Assembly (NCBI RefSeq): GCF_023973825.1 | Contig: NC_090115.1 | Span: 868,001-932,000, forward strand | Reading direction: 5' to 3' | Origin: Plasmodium brasilianum | Lineage: Eukaryota > Apicomplexa > Aconoidasida > Haemosporida > Plasmodiidae | Length of the DNA: 64,000 nt | The notes under the pieces: generated by a model | Told to the model about the DNA's origin: nothing | Database searches by the model: none | What the model saw: only the letters and a program-made list of their open reading frames with translations | Position numbers and translations under genes: made by a program | Shown: piece by piece, positions 39,892 to 53,600 of the stretch | Layout of the letters: each line of letters starts with the position of its first letter | Position numbering within the stretch: position 1 is the stretch's first letter

Positions 39892-40740
39892 TTGAAAAGA
39901 AAAAGAAGAAATTAAATAGAATAGTTTTAAAACATTATATTTACGAATAATGAAATAAATTATACTTAAAAATTATAACTAAAACAATTATAATACAAAA
40001 GGAAAAGAAATTTATTCACCTTTTAAAAAAATATTTTACGATAGATAAGGCAGAATATAGAGATTTGATGTTTTAAATATATTATGACCAATTAAAGGAT
40101 GAATATGCTGTAATTATTATAATGTAATGAGTTGTAGAACTTATTTCTTAATTCGTTTATTATTACTATTATTACGTTTTTGTAATAATTCATATTTATA
40201 AAAAAAAAATAACCAGTTTTTCAAAAATGAAGTGTTTATAAAATTAGAATTATTAATAGGAAAACATCATTAAAATTGGTAGATACTCTCATAATACATA
40301 AGTCATTGTATTATAACTATATTCTATACGTTCTATATTCTACGAAAATTCAATAATTTGATGTATTAAAAATCACATATATTTCTCTTAGTTTATTCTG
40401 AAAAGGAAAATAAAAAGTTTATTAATTTAGAGTATTACATTAAATAACTAAAATTACAAATTTTACATAATTGTTAATGAATTCCAATTGTATTATTTTA
40501 ATTAAGATTATTTTTTATAAATAACATTAAGGTGAAAATTATGTAATACCTCTATACAATTATATGCTTTTTGTTCATGTCGTAAAATTGATTATAAATA
40601 TATACATACATTTTATTATAATGTTATTAAAAAATATGATATTTAAAAAAAGAAAAACATGTTCATTATTATCCAAAGCATATTACATTATCATTAATTT
40701 TTTCATTACTAAATATATTACAATATTAAAAATGTATATT
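37751..40740. other. Intergenic region, no supported gene
   Basis: AT-rich sequence with poly(A) and TA runs (for example 39857-39892). Small frames at 39192-39374 (-) and 40564-40749 (+) are biased to Ile, Tyr, Phe and Lys and look like chance. The second one overlaps the start of the fam-l/fam-m relic. Confidence 0.5.
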
Positions 40741-41623
40741 ATGGAATAAAGAATGAATTCACCATTATTTACTAAAATTGCTATATTTATACCTTTAACT
40801 TGAATATGCAACTTTTATAATAATGTAATATGATAATATTATTTAAGAATATTTGTATTGTTTATATTGTTACGGTTTTATTTTTATTAATGTTGTTTAT
40901 TATCCTTAGAGTTTTTATTATTTTAAATTGCAAAAAAAAAAAAAAAATTTTTAAGGCATGATTAACATATATGTGGATGAGAACTTCAGTAATAGTAAAA
41001 AATTACATAATAGAGCTTATTAACAGTAATGTTTAAATAGAATATTGATTCAAATATTGTAGAATTAAAAGAAGAGATATCTAACAATACAGTGTACGAG
41101 AAAAAGAACATATCTAAAAATGAAAGAAGGTGACAAAAAAAAAAGACAATTAAATAAAAGTTGATTAAATAAGGCTTAATAGTATACAGAAGTTATGAAT
41201 TATAACAATGGAATGTTTAATGAAAAACGCTTTCATTTTGAAAAAAAATTTATAAATAATAGAGATTAGGATGAATTTCTTGAAAAAAACGGGAGAAATC
41301 ATAACAGATTTAAAAAAAAAAATAAAATTTAGAAGTTAATGATTGGAAATTGCTTTCTTTTCTCTTTCTTTTTGTTAGGAATAGGATATCCGTTATTGCG
41401 GGTATGAATGTTATGTACGAAAAAACGTGTTAAAATATTCACAGCTTTATTGGAATTAGTAAAAAATTATCTATCCAATTAATCAGAAGATTATCTTTTT
41501 CTAATTTTATTTGTAGTGATTATCATTCTATTATCGGTCGTATTTATAATATCGATTCTTAAGTTTTTTTAAAATAATGAAAAATATAAAAAATTTAAGT
41601 TTACGATTGAGCAAAATAGATAA
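40741..41623 (+). pseudogene. Decayed fam-l/fam-m-type gene
   Basis: Exon 1 (40741-40824) is exactly 28 codons with two in-frame stops: ME-stop-RMNSPLFTKIAIFIPLT-stop-ICNFYNN, then a GTAATA donor. Exon 2 begins near 40957 after a poly(A/T) tract. Frame-shifted patches read VDENFSNSKKLHNRAY, DSNIVELKEEISNNTVYEKK, YTEVMNYNNGMFNEKRFHFE, then EFLEKNGRNHNRFKKKNK. Two hydrophobic stretches follow (FLFSLFLLGIGYPLL and ILFVVIIILLSVVFII), and the end reads NNEKYKKFKFTIEQNR. I recognise this layout and these signatures from memory as the fam-l/fam-m families of Plasmodium malariae, two-exon two-TM proteins. More than five stops and several frameshifts make it clearly non-functional. Confidence 0.75.
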
Positions 41624-44600
41624 CAAGAAATATGTATTTATTTATAAGGAAGTAATTAATATGATACATCTGTAGCAGTTTTAGTGATATATTTAATAAA
41701 CACATATATAAGTGCTTAATATTTGTGAATGACCCTAAATACACACAACCTTATTGATTTAGAATCTTATAAATATATTCTCTTAATTTTTTTTGTGAAT
41801 TCTAACATTTTAATGTTTTTCTGTTTTTATTTTATATAATTTTTTCAGTTCGTTTGAACATTATGACTTAATATATATATTTGCTTATCCAAATATACTT
41901 CTATAGAAAATATATGTTTGTGATTTAAAATTAATATATAATGGAACAATTTATATAATTTTATTGAAGATTTGTACTAATTTATATTTTAGATATAATG
42001 AATTCTAGTTTCTATTTATTGTAATTTTATGGTCTAAAATGATTATTTGTTAATGTAATTGATTAAATGTATGATTAGCTTTAAATTAAAAATAAACGCA
42101 ACTTGTTTTATGTTTAACAATGGGAAATGAAGGTATCCTATTGCATATATGTACATTACATAAGAAGAGACATAATATTTATTATATAAAATATATTTTT
42201 TTAAAAATTTGTTATAAAACCATATATATTGTTAAAATATTTATAATAGATATATTGTTTTTTGTGCATGGTATAATTAGGAAAATATAACATTTAATTT
42301 TATAATGTCGTTAATATATATGGAATATTTATATTTGTTTAATTATTTTGGGTTTCTCAATTTTTACAATAAAATAATAATATAAAATTATTTATTATTT
42401 TATTACATGATTAGCTATGGGATAAATATAATTTTACAACAATCAGATGAATATATATTGTAGGGAAAATTTATAACCAAATATTATATTTTTTTTTTAT
42501 TTTTTACATCCTTAAAATATTAAATTAATGAATTAAATGTAATAATATATTAATAGATAAGTTGTATAAGATATTTTTTTTTTATTTTCCATAATAGTCA
42601 ATTTTTAAATATATCTATATAAAGGTAAAAAGCTTAATTATCATTAGGACTAATGAAAGTAAACAAATTTTTTTTTGCTAATGTATAATAATTTATAGGC
42701 AATTATTTATACATCTGAGCTATCCTTTTGTGTTGTATATAAATATGTTGAATTAATGGTAATTATTATTTTAAACTTATATAATAAATATACGATTTAT
42801 AATAACAATTAGTAATATATTCAAATTTATAATAATCATTTTTTAATAGAATAAAAGTAATAAAACATTACAGGAATTATTCTTTTGTAGTTAATTGATA
42901 AATTCTTTACTTAGTTCCAATTAGATAAATTTTAACATGCTCTATTTAAAAAACTGTTCTACACATTTGTACAAGATTAAATTAGATAGGTGCATTGTAT
43001 AAGATTTCTCATGAAATTTTTTTGTTAGTAATTTTATGGATAAATTTTCATTTATCATATATTATTTCTTAAATATTCAAATGAATATGCTAATATAATA
43101 TTATTATTTGTAGCATTTTGTACACATATATACATTTTAAAAAGCATTACTTAGTGAATGAAAAAACACATGCATATTTTATTCTTTGTAAAAGTGTGTT
43201 TAGGATATAGGTGAGATAAGATTAGAATATATAAAAAATTCTCCATTGGAAGAATGAAAATATCGCTAAGTTTTTTAATAAAAAAAAATGTATTTTTTTT
43301 TTTTTTTATATCATGCATTAGCAGAAAGGTTAAAAAATAATTTTCTATGTAAATAATATATATATATATATTGGGTATTTTTGAATTTAGTAAAATATTA
43401 TTTCTTTTAAAGTAAACAACTGTATATTACCAAGTATATGTTGAATTAGGAACAGCCTAAAAATTGAGAATAATGACAAATATTCTTTTGAAATTTAGGA
43501 AAAATATTGCAATAATTTTTATTACAAACTTTAGTTTTATATAGATCACATTATATCTCTTCTTATATTTATAATTATATTGTTAGTAGTATGTTAAAAT
43601 AAATATTTGTAATGATGTATATATTTTAAAATTTTTTATAAACTTTTTATTATAAAATTTTTTTCTGAATTTTTATGAATTCTTCAAGAGAATCATGCAG
43701 AATGTCCATATTTTATCATGTTATAATTATAGAATATCAATTAAATGTTAGTTACTTAAGGACTTCATATATGGAGAAATAAATAAGAGTTTTTATTGAA
43801 GATATTCTTAAGAACAACTTTAATAATTCTGTGTTCTTAATAACAAGCAATTTTCATTGAATTACGGGAGAAATTTATTTATTTGGAAAACTATAAGTGC
43901 GATAATTCTTGTTTTACCTATTTTACTTGTTTATTGTGACATTACGAATATATAACTTTAAAAAGATGACAATTAATGTATTATTATATGTGTTAATTAT
44001 AAATTGAGTTAATTTTTGATTAGAAATATTGTGCATGTATTGCTATCTATGATTATAGGATAAATGATTATTTTTGTTTTATATCATATGAAAATTGAAT
44101 TTCTGGTAAATAATATTTTTGCTGTACTAATTTTTTATAGATTAGATAAAGTAATCCCAAATGATAACATTTTCATCTAAGGTATTTTTAAATTTGGGAA
44201 AAATTGTGTTTTACTTATAAAAAAAATAATGTTCTAATTTATGTAGTGAATGTTAAATGTTTTAATTAAAAAACAAGCAAGAAAAAAAATGAATAAAAAA
44301 ACTCTATTTTCAAATAGTAGAGGAATATAATTTTCAGAAAAAGAAATATAAAATAAAACAGATAAAAAACAAATATATAAACCAATAATGTATTTATAGT
44401 TGACAAAGTATTTAATGGGTAGTAAATTTAAACTTGATAAATATTTTAATATATATGTACTTTATTTTTTTTACTTTGTACAATTATATAGTATACATGT
44501 TAGAGATAATGCTATAAATTTTAATGTAATATACAATGAATTAATAATATATAATTATCTCGTTTAATAAATAAATAAACTAATGTAAAATACAATAAAA

Positions 44601-44640
44601 TAAGGAATGTATTTATTAAATAATCTTAATTTTATAATTA
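41624..44640. other. Intergenic region with possible weak gene relics
   Basis: Mostly AT noise. One patch near 43860-43940 (+) reads NYGRNLFIWKTISAIILVLP and could be the remnant of a membrane segment. No start, splice pair or second conserved piece supports a gene. Confidence 0.4.
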
Positions 44641-46060
44641 TTAGTTGCTCTTCTTATATCCAACAGTAAATGTCGATATCCGAGTATGGTATATATTGGT
44701 AAAATAAAATGATTTTCTCATATTTGACTTAAATTATTAAGTAACAATCATTTATCATATATAATGTATGAGATCTGTTTATGCTTATTTTTTTATCATT
44801 TTTTATGAACTTTGTTCTAATTATTTCAATTTGTGTATCATTGCATTCTATGTGGAATGTTTTATGCTATTTTATATTCACTGAATATTCATAGTGTATG
44901 CGTTTATTTTATGTTCGTATTACGGATGAATATTTATTTCTTCCTTATAACTTTTTACTCTACATCTTCTCATATATGGTACAAAAAAGTAAAATATGTA
45001 TTTATTTTAGTATTACGTACATTTTTATGAATATTACATTTTTATTCATATTGTGGTTAGGAGGTCTATAAACTTTTTTAATTATGTAAATTTTACATAT
45101 AAGTTTAAACAATTACTTAGAAGTAAACATAGATATTTGAGGTTATAAATGAATAAACCATTTAAATTTAATGTTATAAATATATAATAAACTGCTTTTT
45201 ACAGAAAGTTTTTATTATAATTTTTTCCTTTAAATATTATGTATTCATCTTATAATATATTTTTGATATGGAAATAACTTCTTTTTATTTAATATGCACT
45301 ACTTTAAAATTACTCGTGAATGTCAATTAATATTTCTCATAAAAAAATTATACATTTTTTGAATTAGAATATTACCAATAAATAAAAACTTTACGGATGT
45401 GTTATTATAACATCTCAAAAAGTTGTTATATCTTACGAAAAGAGGCATACTATAGATGCATTATCGTAAATTTCGATGGTTGAGTAATTTTACAATTGAG
45501 ATATACCTCTTTTTTTTTTATAAGATAATATTAGCATTGACCTATATATAATATTAAAGTAGTATGTTAATCATTTTTATAATCAATTGTTTTTTTTTCT
45601 ATTAAATCAGTATACCTTTATTTATACGTAATTGTTTACTCTCATTAGATCAGACAAATATTATAATGTTTATACATCATTAATCGGATTAGGTTATACT
45701 GCTTTTATTAATAATTATTTTTTAGTAATTTACAATAACATTCATTTTCAATTTTTTGTATTCACGCTTTTTTTGAGGATTTCTTCAAATTATTCCATTT
45801 CATTTTTTGCGAGTATACTATGCCATCACTGAGTAATGCTAAGGTTCAATATTTTGGTCCTTTCTTTGAAATATACAGGTGTAAGCAAACCATGCTTTAT
45901 ATTCATTTTCTCTCATTAAATATTGATATAAGGAAAATATATATAATTTTTATACGATACTTTATCAATTATGTAGATTTCTTTTTTTTATCCAGAGTAA
46001 ATAATTCTATATTTATGAATAATGGAATGCGTAAAAGAAGTGTGCTAAAAAGTTAATTTA
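44641..46060 (-). pseudogene. Possible decayed coding sequence of unknown family
   Basis: The minus strand gives patches with balanced composition: HKTFHIECNDTQIEIIRTKF and FIKNDKKISINRSHTLYM (about 44890-44760), and further upstream SKKGPKY, LALLSDGIVYSQKMKWNNLK and IENECYCKLLKNNY (about 45870-45720). Stops interrupt them. The plus-strand frames over the same DNA (44833-45030, 45632-45832, 45820-46056) are hydrophobic mirror images and probably shadows. Decay makes identification impossible by eye. Confidence 0.28.
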
Positions 46061-46380
46061 CATTTTTGAATATAGTTAATAAGAATTAAGGTCATGTTAG
46101 TAATCCTTTCATTTATATTAAGCCATATTTCGTCAACAAGGGACAGATTACTTAAATAGAATATACCTTATTTCATTAATTCTAGTGATCATGAACAAAG
46201 AAAAAAATATATTGATGTGACTTACCATATATCTTTTTGAACATGTAATGAAAAGAAATAAAATCATATTTAATTTAACACACTATTAGCAATAGAAATT
46301 ATAGAGTCTAATGATTACACTATGATATATTAGTTTTAACATAATGTTATACTTTATTTAATATTTTATATCAAATGACC

Positions 46381-46580
46381 TTCTAAATGAGAAAACCGCC
46401 AAAATGTGTTGTACTTATTAAAGATACAATATAAATAACTATGAATTTAAAAAAAATTTAGTTTTATATTGTTGTAATAATGTACCTTTTAAGACCGGAA
46501 GTTACAATGAAATATGTGATCTAATATTTAAATAAATGGCAAATCTACTAATAAACACTAAGCAAATGGTTTAAGATATG
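46381..46580 (+). pseudogene. Short pir-like relic
   Basis: A frame reads MRKPPKCVVLIKDTI then stop. A second patch reads PFKTGSYNEICDLIFK, stop, MANLLINTKQMV. The pattern of an aromatic residue, Cys, then a short helix resembles the conserved Cys region of PIR proteins. It is too short to be sure. Confidence 0.27.
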
Positions 46581-47653
46581 TATATATCCCTATTATGTGC
46601 ATATTATAATTAATAAGTTTTTTGTCATTATAAATATTTTATTTTTATTCATTAATGAAATAACTTATTACACAAATTTCTTATATATAATTTTCACTGT
46701 TCATTACGCATGAACAAAAATGCATTAATTTTTATGTAAATACATTTTGTTTAACAGCTCTATGTATTAATATTTTATCATTATAATTTTTATGAAAATA
46801 AATGATTATAAAATTGTGAGAGTATATAAAAAAAAAAAATAAAATAAACAAAAAATTAATAAAATGAAATGAAAAATTGAGTTATAAAGAAGAATAGAAG
46901 AATATAAATATACGTTTTTTAAAACCCCAAAAGTACAGACAATTCTATATTTGTATAAAAAATTAGAGAACACTTGTAATTAAGTTTTAAACAGTGCTAT
47001 TTTTAGTAACAACGTTTCCTACTCTTTATTATTAATTTTAAGCCTACATATTTCATAATTTAATTTTAAAATATTTAATTCATTAGCTTATTTACATATT
47101 TTTCAAATATAATGAAAAATAAAAAGCATATAATTGTATAATTAACTGAATATCATAAGCTTTAGAACATGTTCGATTTAATTTCACTAGCTGAAGATAG
47201 GTAAAATCTGTTCAGAAAAAATCAGATGATTTATATGTTTCATTTATGTAAAAATAAAATAAAATTAACAAATAATTAAGAAAATAAATTATATTATTCA
47301 TATAAAATACGCAGAGTGATAGATACTGAAGTTACAATATATTTTACAAAAGCTGAGTTACATATAAAGGAAATGTTGAAAATATAACATCTGCAAAATT
47401 AGTAGTGTATTAGTATTATAATACAAAATATTAGTATAATAATAATGGTTTTCTCTTCACCATATATCTTTATAATTTCTCTTATGAAATATACTTTTTT
47501 TATTATATATTAAATTTTTAATATGATTAAAATGTCTCAACTGTTTAACGCTCCTATTTATTATGATTTGCATACTTACAGGGATGAAGAAATATTAATG
47601 TTATATATATATATATATATATACATACCTGTTTGTATTTTTTTTATTTAGTA
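46581..47653. other. Intergenic region downstream of the RBP gene
   Basis: AT-rich 3' flank of the minus-strand reticulocyte-binding protein gene, with a TA microsatellite at about 47602-47622. No coding patch was recognised. Confidence 0.55.
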
Positions 47654-50600
47654 CTACGCATAATCGTCTTCATTAAAACAAACTTCGATAACTTCTTCTT
47701 TATGTTGTAAATTAAGACTGCCATTATTTTCAAATCCTTCATCATCTACATTGAAGCATTCCTCTTCTGTTTTTTCCTTATTCATAAAGGCAGCTAAAGC
47801 AACACCAGAACAAATGGAAAAGCCAAGAATAATTCCACCAGCAAAACGAATATTTTCGTTTGCTCCTTTAGTTCTTGAGTTACTTTGATCATTGGATTTT
47901 TCATGTTTTGAATTTTCCTTTGCATGCTGTGTATGTTCATGGATTTTAGTTAATAAATTTTGTCTATAAGGACTTAAAATTTCAGGAATAGGTTTATTTA
48001 ATGTCTTCAATTTATCTTCTATATATTCTACTTCCCTATTAGTATTATTTATTAAATCTGTCATTTTATTAATGTAGGATTGTAACTCCTCAATTATTTT
48101 ATCTGATTCAGTTATGCATTTTTTTGCAGAATTATAAATGTCAACATTACTATTTATGGAAAATGTATCAAATAATTCATTTATTAATATTTTCTTTTTA
48201 TCAATTCTGTCTAATACACCTTCAGTTATATGTAATTCATTTTTAGTTTCTTCATTATAATTTGTAATCTTTTTTATTATATTTTTTATTTCTTCCTCAT
48301 TTGTCTTACCTTTCGTGCTTTCAATTTCACTTTGAATATTTTTAGACATATTTTCAATAAATTTTTCTTCCTTATAATCATTTTTTATTTCATTGAAAAT
48401 TCCGTTAATATCGCTAAAGTTGTTTTCTATTTCTATTAGTTTCTGCTTTTGTGGTAAATTGTTTGAAAAATTTTCTCTCATAATATCTATGTTTTTCAAA
48501 ATTTCTGAAGTAAATTTATTTGTTTCATTATTATTATATAATTTCTCATTTTCCTGAATATTCTTTAATATTTTGTTAAGATCTTTTTCTAAATTGTGTA
48601 TTCCTTGTTTAGTTTTTGTTAAATCCATCCTGTCCACATTTTCTATATCAACACTTTCTTTTTCAATTGTGTGACTCTTTTCATATTCATTCGCATAATT
48701 TAACAAGCTTTTTGCACTGTTTATTAAATGAGAAATTTTATTTACATATATTTTCAATTTTTTGTCTTCACTATCGTTAATTTTTTCTAATTCTTGCAAT
48801 TTTTTTATATTAGTATTAATATCTTCATATATTTCATTAAATTTATTAGCGGATTGTAACGTGAATTTTTTATCTGCAAGAGCTAATTCCTTTTCTTTAT
48901 TTATTATGATAGTTCTAATATCTTGTATGTTATTTTTATTCTTTAATAATTTTGTTTTTTGTGTCTCAATCTCGTTATTAAACAATTTGGCTAAATCATT
49001 ATATTTATAATGAACTGTTTTTATTTCTTGTAATTTACCATCATTTATTTTTTTGTTAACTTCATTTATAATAATTTTTTTATCCGTCAGCTTATTGTAA
49101 AGATTTTTTAATTTTTCTAAGCTATTTTGTAAAATATTTATTTCTGTCTCTTCATTATATTCAAATTCTTTTTTTATGTCATGAATTATTTCTTTTGATT
49201 CTTTAACTGCTGTTACCAATTCAGTGTAAAATTTAGTTGCTTGTTCAACATTGGTTGAAGTGTCGTTACCTATGGATTTTGTATCAAAATACGCATCTAA
49301 TGAAGCAATATAATTCATCATAAAACTATGATTATTTTTAACGTATGACAAAAACTTTTCAGTTTCATGCTGTTTCTTATTAATTGTTAATAAATCATTT
49401 TCTATTTTCATACTAAGGTTCTCCTTTATTGATTTGTACATAAATACTGTATTTTCTTTTCCTTGCTTTAATAGTTCATCAAAGGAAGTGTTACTTTTTG
49501 TAATAATTTTTTCTATTTCTTCTATATTTTTATAAATTTCATCTAAAGATAATTTTTCTTTTTGTATTATTTCACCAACGTTTTCTTTTACATTTATTTT
49601 TTGAACTTTTATTTCTAATTTATCTAAGGATACTATGTAATTATCAAAACTGACTTTTAATTTATTCAATTCTGATTCATCTACAGTGCTAATCTTTTTT
49701 TGATTATAAGATTCACTTAATTGCTTTAATTTTTCATATTTCGATTCATCCAAAATATGATTGTAACCTTCATTATTAAACTTAATTTTGTCTAAAGTGT
49801 TATATTTATTGAAAATATCATCAATTTTACTTAATACCAATTTTTTTTTACTTTTTGTATTATTTATTTTATTATATAATGCAATCATGGACTTAATATT
49901 AAGATTCATATCACTTAAATTTTTAATTAATTTTTCATTTTCTTTTTGTTTTGAGTCTATAACTTCTGAATATTTAATTATCTGAAGAAGATTCTTATGG
50001 GCATCTCGTATGTCGTTATACACATCGAATTCTTTTTTATTTCCTTCTTCATTTTCAGTTTCTAATTTTATAGCTATTGTCGACTCAAGTTTTAATTCTG
50101 ATGTTGTAATGGAACGTTCTTCTGCAGATCGTTCCAATGATAATAATCCTTCTGCAATTTTAGCATCTATAAAATTCGCTGACAAAACTATGTGTGAAAA
50201 CATGTTTTTTGCTTTATTTTTATATGAATTATGTATTTCGTCCTGCAGACTCCTATTTTTATCTACTGCTTGTTTTATTATATCTAATATACTATTTTGA
50301 TCGTCTAATTTTTTAATATCTTCAGCGAGTAGTTTAATGGCTTCATGTATTTTGTTAACCTCAGAATATTCATGTGTACAAATTTCATTAATTTTTTGTA
50401 CTTCTTCTTTTATATGATGTATTAGTCTGAAGGATTCCTTTTTTTTAATATCATTCAAATATTTTTTTGCCTCATCTTCTTTATTTCTAAGTTTTGTTTG
50501 TTCATTTTGAGCTTCTTCTCTCAGTCTTTTTACTTCATTATAATTTTTTGAATTATCTGAAGTGTTTTTTACATTATCCTCAATTATTTTATAGGATGCA

Positions 50601-53600
50601 TCAAATTCATCATATATTTTATATATCCTACTTTTGTACTCTTCTAAATTTTCTTCAAAATTATATTCTTTTAAATCTTTTCCTTTAAAAAAGGAAATAA
50701 ATGTTTTCATTGATGAATTTAACAATTCTTTTGTTGTATCCATATATAATTTTACTTTATCAGCTATTTCTTTAATCTTTTCCAAAATTCCAATTTCATA
50801 TATTTTTTTTTGTTTTTCCAATTCTATTTCTATATTTACAATATTAGAGTCTATTTCATCCATTTTTCTTTGTTTGTATAACATAAGTTCTTTTGTGTCT
50901 TTCATCTTGTTAAATTGTTCTGTATAAATACTTTCTTCCTTTTTAGCATTCTCTAAAGTATTTTCTCCAATCGTTGCAGTTATTTTTGATATTACACTTA
51001 ATGAATCATTAGCTGAAGTTAAAATGCTTCCTATTTCTTTTTCTATAATATTTACATTTGATAGATTTTGTTCTACTCTTCCTAAGTTATACTGTATAAT
51101 TACATTTGCATTCGAAGATTTTTTATTATTAAAGGGATCTTCAATTTGAGTGATATTCTGTTTTTCATTCAATTTTTTTAATTTTTCTTGGAATGATCCC
51201 AATTTTTCTTTAATCTTACCATGTTCAATTTTGATATAATTCATTATTTGCGTTGCTTCATTTTTCATTTTTTCTGATTTTGTTTTTATTCCTAAAATTA
51301 AAGACTCCCTTGAAATAGTCGTAATATCTTCTTCATATTTTAGGAATGATTTATAATTTTGTTTTGCATTTTTTTCATTAGATGTAACTTCCTCTAAATA
51401 TTTTACACACTGGCCAATATTATCATCAACATTTTTCGTATCAACGTGATGTCCCTTTTCTTGTAAAAATTCGATTTTTTTTTTTGCTGTATTTGCTTTA
51501 ATAATTTCTGACATAATTTTTTCTTTATATTCGTCTCCCTTATTTAAAAATGCATTTATATCTTTTTTCTTATTCTCAATTTGCTCTTTGATATTTTTTA
51601 TTTCGTTTACATTTGTATCAATTTGTTCATTGTCTAAACTTATTTTAATGTCATTTTTATATATTTTCGCTTTATCTATGAGTGTTTTCACTTCTTGAAT
51701 TAGGGTATTTGCTTTTTCAAATTCAGTTTTTGCCTGTTCGTTATATTCTTTAGCATCTTCAGTGTTCTTTGATATTGAATCAATAACTGCATTAGAGTTA
51801 TTCAATGAGATCAAATTAATAGCATTTTTAATTTCCTTAAGAGCCTCTTGCATAGTATTTTTTTCTTTTCTAAGATCTTGCATGTAATCGTTTACTTTTT
51901 TTTTAATCTCTTTTATTTGATTTACATTATTGTTTTCATTAGCTATATTCAGTTCATTTTCAGCACTTACAACAATCTGATCTATTTTACTGTTACTAGT
52001 TTTACTTTTCTGGTAATGTACATTATAATCCATATCATTTACATATTTTTGATCACCATCGTGGGTATTATGTTCTATTGTAATAATTTGTTCATTGGAT
52101 GATTCTATTACTTTCATCACCTGTTTAGCATCTGCGTTTTCGTCCCTAATTTGTTGAATAATGTCATAAATTAAAATTCTTTCATATTCTAATGTTGTGT
52201 GGTCTACCTTTCCTAACTCACTTTTAACTTCTTCTATTTTTAATTCTTTGTACGTACTTTCCATTTCTTCATATATTTTACCCATGTCACTGATTTTTTC
52301 TTTGAATTGCATATCTTTAGATTTCAGTACATTTGATTTTTCTATGTATTTACTGGATTTTCTTTCAAGATCATTTAATTGTGCAACTTTATTATCGATA
52401 CTACCCATTAGAGCTTCAGTATTTTTTTTGAAAGTATTTATTTTTTCTTTAATTATATTATTTGTATCTTTTTTAATATATGTTTTAAAATCAAAGGCAG
52501 ATAATGTTGTTTTCATTTGTTTGAGAGACTTTTTGTTTTTCTCAATTTTCTCATTTATTTCTTTATTTTTCTCTGTTATAAACTTATCACTTAATATTAT
52601 AATTTCACTATTTTGTTCTCTAATTAGATCATCAATTTTTTTATTTATCGCTTGATAATTGGTATTTAAATTATCTATTTTAAAATTAATATGATTCCAG
52701 TTCATTATTTTTTCATCCAATGTTTCCAAAGTTATATTACCATTTTTCCTAATATGTTCCTTTAATTTTTTACTAAGAGTTGAAATATCATGTATACTAT
52801 TTTTTAAATTATTTATAGAACCATCAGCCAATTTATCCTTTATATCATTCTTTTCTCTATTCAAACTTAATTCAAATTTTGTCTTATCATTTTGTTGTAT
52901 TAAGTTAATATTTTTCATTGCTTGAATTTGCATATCTAACTTTTCATTTAAATAATTTTTATTTTTTATTAATCCATCTACCAATTTGTCGTTAGTATCT
53001 AAATGGTTTATAGCTATGTTTAAAGTTTTAATAATGTCTATATATTTGTTTGAAATTTCAATTTCGTATATGATTTTATTAACTTCTTGCTCCTCACTAT
53101 TATGTTCTTTTTCATATTCACTCAATTTTAAATCTATGTTTTCATTATTATAGTCGTTTAACAAGTTATCAATATCTATATATGTTTTCATATTAGGATT
53201 TTTAAATTTTTTCAATATTATATCATATGATACTAATTTATGTTTAGTTGCTTGTACAATGTCCTTTAATATATTAATTTCACTAAATATTTTACTTCCT
53301 TTATTTAGAATAGTGTTCTTATATTCTAAGAATTCCTTATATGTATTCTGTCCTACAGATACATCTTTATCATTTTCATGTAATTCATTAAGAAACTCAT
53401 TTTTTCTATTAATTATATTAACTTTGTATTGTTTTAATTTTTTTTTATCTTCTTTGTAACCCTCCATACTTTTTTTTAAATGACCATGTTTATCTCTTAT
53501 CTGATCAAATGTATTTGATATTTCATCGTATATACTTTGAAATCGATTACCAATAATATTATTTTTAAGAGTTAAAATGTCATTTGATTCTTTATCCAAA

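Noticed and set aside
48762..53459. Eight hydrophobic plus-strand frames inside the RBP gene
   Set aside because: They are antisense to the Lys/Glu/Asn-rich coiled coil, which always yields Phe/Leu/Ile/Ser-rich mirror frames.
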